A DNA stretch of 64,000 bases from an uncultured Chryseobacterium sp. (GCA_913775525.1 CAJYLH010000037.1:1-64000); one strand, 5' to 3'. Positions 53,427-62,823 are shown, numbered from the stretch's first letter. The notes: a model not told the origin generated them from the letters alone. Numbers and translations: made by a program.

Positions 53427-53972
53427 ATGAAAGATAATACAGAAAACAAGCAAGTGCTTGAAAAAATAGCCAATGGAATCACCTGGTGGATCGGTTCTAT
53501 ACCGTCCCTTATTGCCCATACCTTATTTTTTATCATTTCTTTCCTGCTGCCTTTGCTGGGACTTGTGGAATTTGATAAAATGCTTCTGATCCTCACAACG
53601 GTAGTTTCTCTGGAAGCTATTTATCTGGCTATCTTTATCCAGATGTCCGTTAATAAAAGCCATGAAAAGATAGAGGACATCCAGGAAGATATTGAAGAGA
53701 TCAGCGAAGATATCGAAGATATCCAGGAAGACATTGAGGAAATCAGTGAAGATATCGAGGAAATTAACGAGGATATTGAAGACATTCAGGAAGACATTGA
53801 AGAAATCAATGAAGAGGAAGAAGATGATGATCATAATGAACGGGCTAAGAATGTGATCCTGAGGAGCAATGTCAATTCCAATAAAAATGAGATCAAGGCC
53901 CTTAAGGATAAGATTCAGGAACTCCAGGATATGATTGATGACCTGAAGAAAGACTCGAAGGATGATCTTTAG
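53427..53972 (+). CDS. Two-TM membrane protein with an all-isoleucine heptad coiled coil
   Basis: A 181-residue protein, probably DUF1003-like in its membrane part. Residues 19-47 and 52-74 are two membrane helices (WWIGSIPSLIAHTLFFIISF and on), leaving the long tail in the cytoplasm. Residues 82-127 hold fourteen isoleucines spaced 3-4-3-4 without a break, all a and d positions of a heptad; every other position is Glu, Asp, Gln, Ser or Asn. A second, mixed-charge coiled coil spans about 153-176. The Ile/Ile core predicts a trimer by analogy with engineered GCN4 variants. It is the last gene of the rdgB-rnz-TIGR02757 run. Function unknown. Confidence 0.8.
   Translation: MKDNTENKQVLEKIANGITWWIGSIPSLIAHTLFFIISFLLPLLGLVEFDKMLLILTTVVSLEAIYLAIFIQMSVNKSHEKIEDIQEDIEEISEDIEDIQEDIEEISEDIEEINEDIEDIQEDIEEINEEEEDDDHNERAKNVILRSNVNSNKNEIKALKDKIQELQDMIDDLKKDSKDDL
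53669..53819 (+). repeat. 21-bp coding repeats encoding the heptad coiled coil
   Basis: About seven tandem units of the type gaagatatcgaagatatccag, each one heptad (EDIEDIQ, EDIEEIS, EDIEEIN). Copies differ at third positions, so the repeat is kept by protein selection rather than recent slippage. Confidence 0.75.
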
Positions 53973-54207
53973 AAAAGTAGTCCTCTGCTCCCCCTAAGAT
54001 TCTTTTTTTTTGATGTTTCAATTCTCCGTAACAGGCTGGAAACCTTAGAACATTAAATAATTTTATACAAAGAGTAGATAATTTTTACTGCTTCACAAGC
54101 ATTCCTGTAGAATTTTTATTTTAACAAAATTACAAAGGATAGTGTAGCTGTCTTTGTTAATCATATAATTTATTATGGTTTTGAATAAATATTAAATAAA
54201 AATATAG

Positions 54208-54215
54208 TATTTTTG
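54208..54215 (+). promoter_or_regulatory. Candidate -7 element of the first type B surface protein gene
   Basis: TATTTTTG (TAnnTTTG), 16 nt before the ATG. The rest of the 259-bp spacer (53973-54231) is AT-rich, with no other signal recognised. Confidence 0.5.
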
Positions 54216-54231
54216 ACCAAACTGTAATAAA

Positions 54232-56601
54232 ATGATAGATTATAGAGTGAAAAACTATCTTTTCCTTTTCGTATTGCTTTTTTCCTGTACAGCTGTGCTG
54301 GCACAGAAAGCACAGAGAAAACCACAGAAAGAAAAATCAACTTCTGAAAGTATGAAAGCAGGCGCCTTTATTGACGTCAATGTTGCACCCTATGCAGCTT
54401 CCAATTATACTCCGGAACAACTTGTCAAGAACATCCTCATTAACGGCGGAACCAACTGTACTACAGCGAATGTGACCAATGTTACGGTTTCTCCGAATCA
54501 GCCGGTAACGGATAACAACAGGTTTTGGGGGTATTTTAACAAAGGGACCACCAGCTTTCCCTTTAACGATGGGATCGTTTTAACGACAGGATATGCAAGA
54601 CAGGCGGGAAATACTTTGGAAACAGGTACATTGGGCGGACAGATTGGTTTGAATCAGAGTGATCCTGACCTTGTTGCTGCTACCAATCCATCCAAGCCTC
54701 TTCATGATGCCGTAGCGCTTGAATTTGATTTCGTTCCGAACTCAACCCAGGTAAAATTCAATTATATTTTTGCTTCGGAGGAATATACAGCAGGTTTCCC
54801 ATGTTCAGGGTATTCCGATGCTTTTGCTTTATTGCTTAAACCCGCCGGAAGTACTACATATACCAATCTTGCTGTTCTTCCGGGAGGAGCCGGACCGGTA
54901 AGTGTAACGAATATTGTACCTGCGGGACCGGGATTTTCATGCGGGCCGATCAATGCCCAGTATTTTGCAGGATTAAATTCCGGCAATATAGAGACCAACT
55001 ATAACGGCAGGACGATCCCTTTGACGGCTATTGCAGATGTGACGCCCGGGATTACCTATCATTTCAAACTGGTTCTGGCAGATGCCGGAGATCAGGGGTA
55101 TGATTCTGCGGTTTTCCTTCAGGGAGGATCTTTTGACCTTGGAATAAAGATCGTAGATGCCAACGGAGCAATTCTGCCGAATACCGTTAATATGTGTGAC
55201 AATACCCCGCAGAACCTGACGGCTCAGGTTGCTACCGTTCCGGGTATGACCTTCCAGTGGTATAAGGACGGAGCTCCTATCAGCGGAGCTACAAGTGTAA
55301 CCTACATGGCCAACCAGCCAGGAGTATATGAGGTGAAAGTTTCTGTGCCGGGAAACCAGTGCCCGAGTTCAGCATCCATTACTATTGTTGGGGGTACGAC
55401 CCCGGCCGCACAAGATGCCACACTGAAGATCTGTACGACACCGAATAACCTCAACTTTAACCTTAATAATGCCATTCCTCTGATTACAACCACTCAGGGA
55501 GCAGTCGTACGTTTCTATGTAAGCCAGGCAGATGCAGTGGCTCAGAACAACAACTACCTTACCACTGCTAACGTAGCCAGTTACAACGGTACCGATGGAC
55601 AGGTGCTTTACGTGGTGGTTTCCAACGGGGGATTCTGCAGCAAAAGGGTAACCCTTACATTAAGAAAAGAGGCAACTCCTATTGCCCAGCTTGTTTCAAC
55701 AAAATTAAAAATCTGTGCCGGGGAATCCGTGACCCTTACGGCTGCCGGAGGTGCTACGTACCAATGGAGCAACAGTACTACCGTGACCGGAGCTACCCAG
55801 ACTTTAAGCCCTACCCAGACTACAACCTATACGGTGTATGCTATCGGGGTACAGGGATGTAAATCTGCACAGCCAGCTACTGTGACTGTAGAAGTCGTTC
55901 CTGCCATTACTTCAAACCTTTCAGGCGGAATGATCTGTGCCGGTGATCAGATTACACTGGATGCAGGAGCGGGACCCAATTATACCTATTCATGGAATAC
56001 AGGTTCTACAACCCGTACCATTACGGTAGCAACACCGGGAACCTATACGGTGACCATCAGTAACGGAGTCTGCAGTAAAGTATATACGACTCAGGTACTA
56101 CTGGCCATCCCTCCATCCATCATCAAAGTGGATTACAGCGAGAAAGGGGATATGACCATTACTACCGCTAATCCAAGCAACGGACCATTGGAATACTCTG
56201 TTGACAACGGACTAACATGGCAGGATTCCAACAGGTTTACAAATATTCCTAGGAACAAAGTGATCTCCATCAGGGTACGTGTGAAGAAAACAAGTTGTGT
56301 AGGCTTCCTGGAATATTTCACGTTCGTTATGCAGAACGTTATTACGCCGAATGGTGATAACATCAATGATATCATTGATTTCAGGGGAATCATCCAGTAC
56401 AATAACTTTAAAGGAAGTATATTTGACCGCTACGGAAAAGAAGTATACAAAGCAGAAAAGATCAGGCCGTACTGGGATGGTTATTTCCAGGGTAAGCGTC
56501 TGCCTACTTCTTCCTACTGGTATCAGGTAGCATTTGAAGATCCGGCCAGCAAGCAGATCAGGGTGCATACCGGATGGATCCTGTTGAAGAACATGGAGTA
56601 A
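54232..56601 (+). CDS. Choice-of-anchor-L surface protein, T9SS type B (first of three)
   Basis: A 789-residue secreted protein. Signal peptide near residues 1-25 (FLFVLLFSCTAVLAQ), then a basic linker (KAQRKPQKEK) and the motif MKAGAFIDVN common to all three genes. Residues about 35-325 are the choice-of-anchor-L domain with EFDFVP, FASEEY, SDAFALLLKP and VLPGGAGPVSVTNI. Ig/PKD-like beta domains follow, including the unit with KICAGESVTL and ATYQWS. From about 703 (VITPNGDNIND) runs the gliding-motility-type C-terminal domain (T9SS type B) with FDRYGKEVYKA and TGWILLKNME. Probably a surface adhesin or matrix protein; ligand unknown. It has its own terminator. Confidence 0.88.
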   Translation: MIDYRVKNYLFLFVLLFSCTAVLAQKAQRKPQKEKSTSESMKAGAFIDVNVAPYAASNYTPEQLVKNILINGGTNCTTANVTNVTVSPNQPVTDNNRFWGYFNKGTTSFPFNDGIVLTTGYARQAGNTLETGTLGGQIGLNQSDPDLVAATNPSKPLHDAVALEFDFVPNSTQVKFNYIFASEEYTAGFPCSGYSDAFALLLKPAGSTTYTNLAVLPGGAGPVSVTNIVPAGPGFSCGPINAQYFAGLNSGNIETNYNGRTIPLTAIADVTPGITYHFKLVLADAGDQGYDSAVFLQGGSFDLGIKIVDANGAILPNTVNMCDNTPQNLTAQVATVPGMTFQWYKDGAPISGATSVTYMANQPGVYEVKVSVPGNQCPSSASITIVGGTTPAAQDATLKICTTPNNLNFNLNNAIPLITTTQGAVVRFYVSQADAVAQNNNYLTTANVASYNGTDGQVLYVVVSNGGFCSKRVTLTLRKEATPIAQLVSTKLKICAGESVTLTAAGGATYQWSNSTTVTGATQTLSPTQTTTYTVYAIGVQGCKSAQPATVTVEVVPAITSNLSGGMICAGDQITLDAGAGPNYTYSWNTGSTTRTITVATPGTYTVTISNGVCSKVYTTQVLLAIPPSIIKVDYSEKGDMTITTANPSNGPLEYSVDNGLTWQDSNRFTNIPRNKVISIRVRVKKTSCVGFLEYFTFVMQNVITPNGDNINDIIDFRGIIQYNNFKGSIFDRYGKEVYKAEKIRPYWDGYFQGKRLPTSSYWYQVAFEDPASKQIRVHTGWILLKNME

Positions 56602-56608
56602 AAAATAC

Positions 56609-56642
56609 AAAAAGATCGACCTTTAGGTTGGTCTTTTTTGTT
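56609..56642 (+). terminator. Terminator after the first type B surface protein gene
   Basis: Imperfect 13-base stem AAAAGATCGACCT/AGGTTGGTCTTTT with a 2-nt apex, then T-rich. Confidence 0.75.
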
Positions 56643-56728
56643 TTGTGAAAGTAGCAGATTTGTACCTCTATTCTGATTCGGATGATCATACAAATTGTCT
56701 GAAATTCAATTTCAATCAAAAAAAATAG

Positions 56729-56736
56729 TATTTTTG
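56729..56736 (+). promoter_or_regulatory. Candidate -7 element of the second type B surface protein gene
   Basis: TATTTTTG (TAnnTTTG), 17 nt before the ATG; nearly the same context (aatagtatttttg) as before the first gene of the array. Confidence 0.5.
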
Positions 56737-56753
56737 TTTAAAACAATATAAAA

Positions 56754-59700
56754 ATGTTAAACAGAAGAACAGGAAGTCTGCTTTTAGCTTTATTTTTAGT
56801 TCTTACGGGTCATCTTGCCTTTTCACAGATAAGGCAAAACCGTACGATTCAGCCTACGGCTTCCGCCATGAAAGCCGGAGCGTTTATAGACGTTAATACA
56901 CCCAACTATCCGGAATCTTCCTTTAATATTACCCAACTGGTAAAAGATGTTTTGATCACCGGCGGATCTACCTGTTCTACAGCCAATGTGAGCAACGTTA
57001 ATGTTTCTCCTAATCTAGCTGCTGATAACCCGACCAGAAGCTGGGGTTTTTTCAATAAAGGAACCACCGGTTTCCCCTTTGAAAAAGGGATTGTCCTGAT
57101 TACAGGACAGGCCAGAAAAGCAGGGAATACATTTCAGTCGGGAAACCTTGGCGATGCTTTGCCTACCACAGGAGATCCGGATCTTGCAGCAGCATTGAAT
57201 GTCCCGAACAGCAGCTTAAGGGATGCCACCTATATCGAATTTGATTTCGTTCCTACTTCCACTGAAGTTTCCTTTCGGTATATCTTCGCCTCCGAGGAAT
57301 ATGACAGTAATTTCCCGTGTACCATTTCGGATGGTTTTGCACTTTTATTAAGACCGGTTTCAGGAGGTGCCTATACCAATCTTGCTGTTTTACCTAACGG
57401 TGCCGGACCGGTAAGTGTAACCAACATTATTCCTGCCACGTATTCCTGCGGCCCTAAGAATGCACAGTACTTTGGCGGACAAAATACCGCTAATATAGAA
57501 ACCAATTTCAGCGGACGTACCATTCCTCTTACAGCAAAAGCAACCGTTACTCCCGGTGTTGCCTATCATTTTAAAATGGTGTTGGCAGACTATCAGGATT
57601 CCAATTATGATTCCGGGGTTTTCCTGGAGGCAGGTTCTTTTAATATCGGTGTTCAGCTGTTGGATGCTGCGGGTGTCCAACTGCCTTCGTCCATCAATGT
57701 ATGCGATAACACTCCACAGACATTCACCGCTTCCACTCAGGTGCCGAATGCTACCTACCAATGGTTTCTCGGAACAAATCCTATACCGGGTGCAACCAAT
57801 CCTAGCTATACCGCAACACAACCTGGCCAATATACAGTTCAGGTGTTTATTCCGGGAAATTCATGTCCCGGAACGGCAAGCATTACTATTGTTGGCGGGA
57901 CTTCACCAACGGTTCAGAATGCGACCCTGACATCCTGCTATGTCCAGGGAAATGCCACATTCAACCTGACGACGGCGCAATCCTCCATCAGTACAACCCC
58001 TGGTGCGACATTCACCTATTATATCAACCAGGCAGATGCCAATGCCGGAAATGCTAACACCATCGCCAATCCTGCTGCATTTCAGAGTGCAGGACAGACA
58101 GTATATGTTTCGGTGAAAAACGGCTTCTGCGCAAAAGTAGCAGAGCTTACACTGGTAAAAGCACCGCAGATTACCGCTACTATTGCTGCCCCGGGCGTGC
58201 TCACGTGCACCAATCAGCAAGTCACTTTAAATGCTTCTGCCTCTGTGTATCCTTCCGGATCTGTATTTAACTGGACCACTACCGGTGGAAATATTGTTTC
58301 AGGCGGAAATACGCTGAATCCGGTTGTTAGTGCTGCTGGAACCTATACGTTAACGATTTCCAATACATATCAGCCAGGTAATACAACCTGTACAGGTTCG
58401 GCAAGTGTCACGGTTACAGGAGACAGTGCGCCTCCAGTGACGACCGTCACCGCGTCAAAGACAACCATCTGTGCCGGAGAAACGGTAACTTTAACCGCTT
58501 CAGGAGGAACAACGTATACCTGGGCAGGTTTACCTGGAAATGGGGCTACCCAAACGGTAACGCCTACCGCAACGACTACCTATACCGTAACAGCATTGGG
58601 CGCCAATGGATGTGCATCCCAGAATCCGGCTACGATTACCATTGAGGTTTCCCAGCCGATAACCGTTCAGAATGCCGTTCTTCTTCAGTGTTATCAGCCG
58701 GGGCCAATCAATTACAACCTCACCTCGGCCCAGCCACAGATTACAACAGCTACAGGAGTTACTTTTGCTTATTATATCAATCAGGCAGACGCGAATGCAG
58801 GAAACGCGAATACGATTACCAATCCTAATGCATTTTCAAGTGCCGGTAACCAGACCATCTATGTATTGGTTAAAAACGGCGGCTGTAGTTATGTGGTGAG
58901 TTTACAGCTTCTAAAAACCGCAGCAACGACACTTACAATAGCCGCTCCGCAAACTATTACCTGTACAACATCCCAGATTACCCTTGATGCCTCTGCTTCC
59001 GTAATTCCTTCGGGTTCTACCATAGCATGGACTACTGCCGGCGGAAATATCGTTTCGGGAGCCAGTACCCTAACTCCTGTAGTAAACGCAGGAGGGACTT
59101 ATACACTGACGGTATCCAATGTATCTCAGCCCGGTAACCTGAATTGTACCTACACTGCGAGCGTGACGGTGACAGAAAACAAAGTACTTCCGGTAGCTGC
59201 AGTTACCTCTTCAGCAGTACAGATATGTGCTGGTGAATCGGTTACTTTAACAGCATCGGGAGGGGTTTCCTATAACTGGGCAACACTTCCGGGCAACGGC
59301 AGCACTCAGGTAGTTTCACCAACAACTACCACAGTATATTCCGTCTATGCTGTAGGAGCTAACGGATGTATTTCTGCCAATCCTGCTACAGTAACTGTTA
59401 TCGTAGGGCCACCTACAGTAACGGTTTCAGCTTCGCCAACGAAAATCTGTGCGGGTGACTCGGTTACCTTGACGGCTTCCGGAGGAGTGACGTACAATTG
59501 GGTAGGGCTTACAGGAAACGGGAATACTCAGGTGGTGACCCCTACCATAACAACAACCTATACAGTATATGCCTTAGGCGGAAACGGATGTGTCTCCGTC
59601 AATCCTGCTACCATCAAGATCGAGGTGGTGCCGGCAATCAGTTCGTCCTTACAGAATGTGTACGTTTGTAAAGGAGATACGGGAGTATTGGATGCAGGAT

Positions 59701-60329
59701 CAGGAACGGGTTATACATACCTTTGGAATACAGGTGCAACCACCCAGACCATTTCTACCAATGTACCCGGAACCTATACGGTGACCATCAACAATGGAAC
59801 GTGTTCAAAAACTTTTTCGGCTCAGCTGATTAACCCGACGCTGCCTCAGTTTACGAACATTACCTATGAGAATCATACCATGACCTTATCAGCAACAAAT
59901 CCTACCGGCGGAGTACTGGAATATTCCGTTGACGGAGGCGTGACATGGCAGTCATCCAATATCTTTTACAATCTGCTGAACAATACCAATTACACGATCC
60001 TGGTAAGAGTAAAAGACGCGGAGTGCAGCACGGTACTGGAGTATTTCACATTTGTTATTTCCAATGCCATTACGCCTAATGACGACGGTAAAAATGATTT
60101 TGTGGACTTCGCCGGGATCAGTAAATACAATAATTTCGCTGCTTCTGTCTTCAATAGGTACGGGCAGGAAATTTTCAAAGCTACTAAAGCCGAAACCGCC
60201 TGGCGGGGAAATGTACGGGGTATAAGCCAGCCTACCGGTACTTACTGGTACCGGGTACAGTGGGAAAATCCTGCCAGTAAAAAACTGGAACTTAGGACTG
60301 GTTGGATTTTATTGAAGAATAGAAACTAA
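56754..60329 (+). CDS. Choice-of-anchor-L surface protein with expanded Ig-like repeats, T9SS type B (second of three)
   Basis: A 1191-residue secreted protein, about 400 residues longer than its neighbours. The signal peptide (LLLALFLVLTGHLAFSQ) is followed by MKAGAFIDVN and the choice-of-anchor-L domain (to about 300) with FASEEY and VLPNGAGPVSVTNI. The extra length is a duplication: a 250-residue super-unit (about 388-637 and again 638-887) of a YINQADANAGNAN domain, an Ig-like VFNWTTTGGNIVSGG domain and an ICAGE-type domain, plus a third ICAGDSVTLTASGGVTYNW copy (about 890-958). The type B sorting domain begins near 1104 (AITPNDDGKND) and ends TGWILLKNRN. Probable adhesin or SprB-like filament; ligand unknown. 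Confidence 0.88.
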   Translation: MLNRRTGSLLLALFLVLTGHLAFSQIRQNRTIQPTASAMKAGAFIDVNTPNYPESSFNITQLVKDVLITGGSTCSTANVSNVNVSPNLAADNPTRSWGFFNKGTTGFPFEKGIVLITGQARKAGNTFQSGNLGDALPTTGDPDLAAALNVPNSSLRDATYIEFDFVPTSTEVSFRYIFASEEYDSNFPCTISDGFALLLRPVSGGAYTNLAVLPNGAGPVSVTNIIPATYSCGPKNAQYFGGQNTANIETNFSGRTIPLTAKATVTPGVAYHFKMVLADYQDSNYDSGVFLEAGSFNIGVQLLDAAGVQLPSSINVCDNTPQTFTASTQVPNATYQWFLGTNPIPGATNPSYTATQPGQYTVQVFIPGNSCPGTASITIVGGTSPTVQNATLTSCYVQGNATFNLTTAQSSISTTPGATFTYYINQADANAGNANTIANPAAFQSAGQTVYVSVKNGFCAKVAELTLVKAPQITATIAAPGVLTCTNQQVTLNASASVYPSGSVFNWTTTGGNIVSGGNTLNPVVSAAGTYTLTISNTYQPGNTTCTGSASVTVTGDSAPPVTTVTASKTTICAGETVTLTASGGTTYTWAGLPGNGATQTVTPTATTTYTVTALGANGCASQNPATITIEVSQPITVQNAVLLQCYQPGPINYNLTSAQPQITTATGVTFAYYINQADANAGNANTITNPNAFSSAGNQTIYVLVKNGGCSYVVSLQLLKTAATTLTIAAPQTITCTTSQITLDASASVIPSGSTIAWTTAGGNIVSGASTLTPVVNAGGTYTLTVSNVSQPGNLNCTYTASVTVTENKVLPVAAVTSSAVQICAGESVTLTASGGVSYNWATLPGNGSTQVVSPTTTTVYSVYAVGANGCISANPATVTVIVGPPTVTVSASPTKICAGDSVTLTASGGVTYNWVGLTGNGNTQVVTPTITTTYTVYALGGNGCVSVNPATIKIEVVPAISSSLQNVYVCKGDTGVLDAGSGTGYTYLWNTGATTQTISTNVPGTYTVTINNGTCSKTFSAQLINPTLPQFTNITYENHTMTLSATNPTGGVLEYSVDGGVTWQSSNIFYNLLNNTNYTILVRVKDAECSTVLEYFTFVISNAITPNDDGKNDFVDFAGISKYNNFAASVFNRYGQEIFKATKAETAWRGNVRGISQPTGTYWYRVQWENPASKKLELRTGWILLKNRN
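57915..59640 (+). repeat. Super-repeat of about 750 bp inside the second type B gene
   Basis: Two 250-codon units beginning QNATLTSC and QNAVLLQC, and three copies of an ICAG[E/D] Ig-like unit, lie head to tail. The protein repeats are close but the DNA copies differ widely at third codon positions, so the duplication is old. Confidence 0.75.
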
Positions 60330-60344
60330 TTAGAATGAATTTTT

Positions 60345-60379
60345 AAAATCTCCTCAATTGAGGAGATTTTTTATTTTTA
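60345..60379 (+). terminator. Palindromic terminator after the second type B gene
   Basis: Perfect 26-bp palindrome (60345-60370, centre CTCAATTGAG) followed by T-rich sequence. Confidence 0.9.
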
Positions 60380-60423
60380 TAGATAAAAATGTTAAATGTG
60401 CATGGGATATTTATAAAAAAAAT

Positions 60424-60431
60424 TAAATTTG
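60424..60431 (+). promoter_or_regulatory. Candidate -7 element of the third type B surface protein gene
   Basis: TAAATTTG (TAnnTTTG), 16 nt before the ATG. Confidence 0.5.
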
Positions 60432-60447
60432 TTGAAACAAAAATATT

Positions 60448-62802
60448 ATGAAGAGACATCTACTGTTATTTTTCCTTTTTATAATTTCAACAAACTTTTT
60501 TTATTCGCAAAATGTCTTTCCGCGAAAACCTCAGAAAGAGCAGAAGTCTGCACTAACCATGAAAGCGGGTGCATTCATTGACGTTAATGCTGCTTCTTAC
60601 AATGAAAGCAATTATACAATTACACAATTGGTTAAAGATGTCCTGATTTCATCAGGTACGAATTCCTGTGTAACTCCTAACGTTTCCAACGTACAGGTAA
60701 GTCCTAACTTAGCTGCCAGCAGTGCCAATCGCTCCTGGGGTTATTTCAATAAAGCCACCACAGCATTTCCTTTCAAAGACGGTATTATTCTCTCTACCGG
60801 TTATGCCAATAAAGGTGGGAATTCCTTTATCAGCAGTACATTGAGTGACAATGTAGGAACCGGAAGTGATCCTGATCTTGTCGCTGCGACCAATCCTACC
60901 CAGACGCTTAACGACGCTGTAATCCTTGAATTTGACTTTGTACCTACGTCATCGCAGGTAAAGTTCAACTATCTTTTTGCCTCTGAAGAATATACCGGAT
61001 CTTTCCCGTGCAGCTACTCGGATGCTTTTGCACTTCTGCTAAAGCCTGTGGGCAGTACGGCTCCGTATGTTAACATGGCGGTACTTCCGGGCGGTGCAGG
61101 ACCGGTAAGTGTAACCAATATTCACCCGGCTATTTCAGGCGTGTGCGGTGAGGTTAATGCCAACTTCTTCGGGGGATATAATACATCTAATATCGAAACC
61201 AACTTCAATGGACGTACCATTCCGCTAACTGCAAGTGCTACAGTAGTTCCGGGGCAGGCGTATCACTTTAAAATGGTCCTGGCTGATGCCGGAGATACCG
61301 CTTATGACTCTGCCGTTTTCCTTGAAGGAGGATCATTCAACATCGGAGTAGAGCTTCTGGATCCTTCAGGTGCCACTTTGCCGGAAGAAATCAATGTATG
61401 TGACAATGTGCCGCAGGTAATCACTGCTTCTGTAAACGACCCTAACCTTGCTTATCAGTGGTATTTTAACGGTACTCCTGTAGCCGGAGCAACGACGAAT
61501 ACCATTACAGCAGTACAGCCGGGTGTCTACACCATTGAAGTAAGTGTTCCCGGTAATCCTTGTCCGGGTAAAGCGACTATAAAAATTAACGGCGGAACAA
61601 CTCCAGTAGCCAACGATGCTACACTACTGCTCTGTACTACACCGGATATCACTACTTTTGATCTCAGTACTATTTTGCCTGCCATCAGTACAACACCGGG
61701 TGCGGTATTCCGTATCTATGTGAATCAGGCAGATGCAATGGCTCAAAATAACAACTACCTTACGAATATCCTGAATTATAACGGTACGGATGGCCAGATC
61801 CTGTATGTAGTAGTTTCCAATGGAGGATTCTGCAGCAAAATGGTGCAGCTTAACCTTCGTAAAGAGGCAACACCTACAGCGAGTGTGGTCGCCACTAAAC
61901 TTAAAATTTGTCCTGGTGATACCGTGAATCTGACGGCAACCGGAGGAACAACGTATGAATGGAGCAATTTCCAGGGTACCGGAAATACGCAAAGTGTTAC
62001 TTTATTCAATACCACTACGTTCACCGTGTACGCTATCGGTGCCAAGGGATGCCGCTCCCTGAAGCCTGCGACTGTTACTGTAGAAGTAATTCCGGAAATG
62101 ACTTCGCCGCTGATGGATGTGGAAATGTGCATGGGAGACCGTGTTGTCCTGGATGCAGGAGCAGGAGCTAACTATACCTATCTGTGGAGTACCGGTGCAA
62201 CGACCCAGACGATCAATGTAGATCAGTTGGGAGTATATACGGTAGCCGTTAACAACGGATATTGTACAAGAACATTTACTTCACATGTTATGGCCGCTGC
62301 ATCACCGTTTATTTCAGGCCTGGATTACGGTAATAATACCCTTACCATTACTGCTGTAGGGCCAATGATCAATAATATGCCGACTACATTGGAATATTCA
62401 GCCGACGGAGGGATCTCATGGCAGGCATCCAATGTGTTCACCAACTTACAGAATAATACCAATTACAATCTTCAGGTGAGAACTGTTGGAACCCATTGTG
62501 TCGGGGCGCTTGATTTCTTCACATTGCAGATCAGCAATATCATTACTCCGAATCAGGATGGAATCAATGATGTCCTTGACCTGAGCGCTTTAGGAAATTT
62601 CAAAAACTTTACCGGATCAGTGTATGACCGTTATGGTTCTGAGATCTTCAGGTTCACCAAACAGAATCCGGTATGGAATGGTACCGTAGGAGGGAAAAGG
62701 CTTCCGACTGCCACATACTGGTATAAATTCAACTACGAATATCCGAAATCCAAAGCCCAGATGAACTGGTCAGGATGGATCATGCTTAAGAACAGAGAGT
62801 AA
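60448..62802 (+). CDS. Choice-of-anchor-L surface protein, T9SS type B (third of three)
   Basis: A 784-residue secreted protein most similar to the first of the array. Signal peptide (HLLLFFLFIISTNFFYSQ), basic linker (PRKPQKEQKS), MKAGAFIDVN, then the choice-of-anchor-L domain with FDFVP, FASEEYTGSFPCSYSDAF and VLPGGAGPVSVTNI. Ig-like domains follow with KICPGDTVNLTATGGTTYEW in place of the ICAGE phrase. The type B sorting domain starts near 697 (IITPNQDGIND) and ends SGWIMLKNRE. Shared phrases with the first gene (QADAMAQNNNYLT, NGGFCSKMVQLNLRKEATP) show that these two are sister copies. It has its own promoter and ends at a bidirectional terminator. Confidence 0.88.
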   Translation: MKRHLLLFFLFIISTNFFYSQNVFPRKPQKEQKSALTMKAGAFIDVNAASYNESNYTITQLVKDVLISSGTNSCVTPNVSNVQVSPNLAASSANRSWGYFNKATTAFPFKDGIILSTGYANKGGNSFISSTLSDNVGTGSDPDLVAATNPTQTLNDAVILEFDFVPTSSQVKFNYLFASEEYTGSFPCSYSDAFALLLKPVGSTAPYVNMAVLPGGAGPVSVTNIHPAISGVCGEVNANFFGGYNTSNIETNFNGRTIPLTASATVVPGQAYHFKMVLADAGDTAYDSAVFLEGGSFNIGVELLDPSGATLPEEINVCDNVPQVITASVNDPNLAYQWYFNGTPVAGATTNTITAVQPGVYTIEVSVPGNPCPGKATIKINGGTTPVANDATLLLCTTPDITTFDLSTILPAISTTPGAVFRIYVNQADAMAQNNNYLTNILNYNGTDGQILYVVVSNGGFCSKMVQLNLRKEATPTASVVATKLKICPGDTVNLTATGGTTYEWSNFQGTGNTQSVTLFNTTTFTVYAIGAKGCRSLKPATVTVEVIPEMTSPLMDVEMCMGDRVVLDAGAGANYTYLWSTGATTQTINVDQLGVYTVAVNNGYCTRTFTSHVMAAASPFISGLDYGNNTLTITAVGPMINNMPTTLEYSADGGISWQASNVFTNLQNNTNYNLQVRTVGTHCVGALDFFTLQISNIITPNQDGINDVLDLSALGNFKNFTGSVYDRYGSEIFRFTKQNPVWNGTVGGKRLPTATYWYKFNYEYPKSKAQMNWSGWIMLKNRE

Positions 62803-62823
62803 TAAGATACTTTGATAATGCAT

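Noticed and set aside
53669-53819. Tandem 21-bp repeats as a possible origin or iteron site
   Set aside because: They encode the heptad coiled coil in frame; no replication initiator is nearby.
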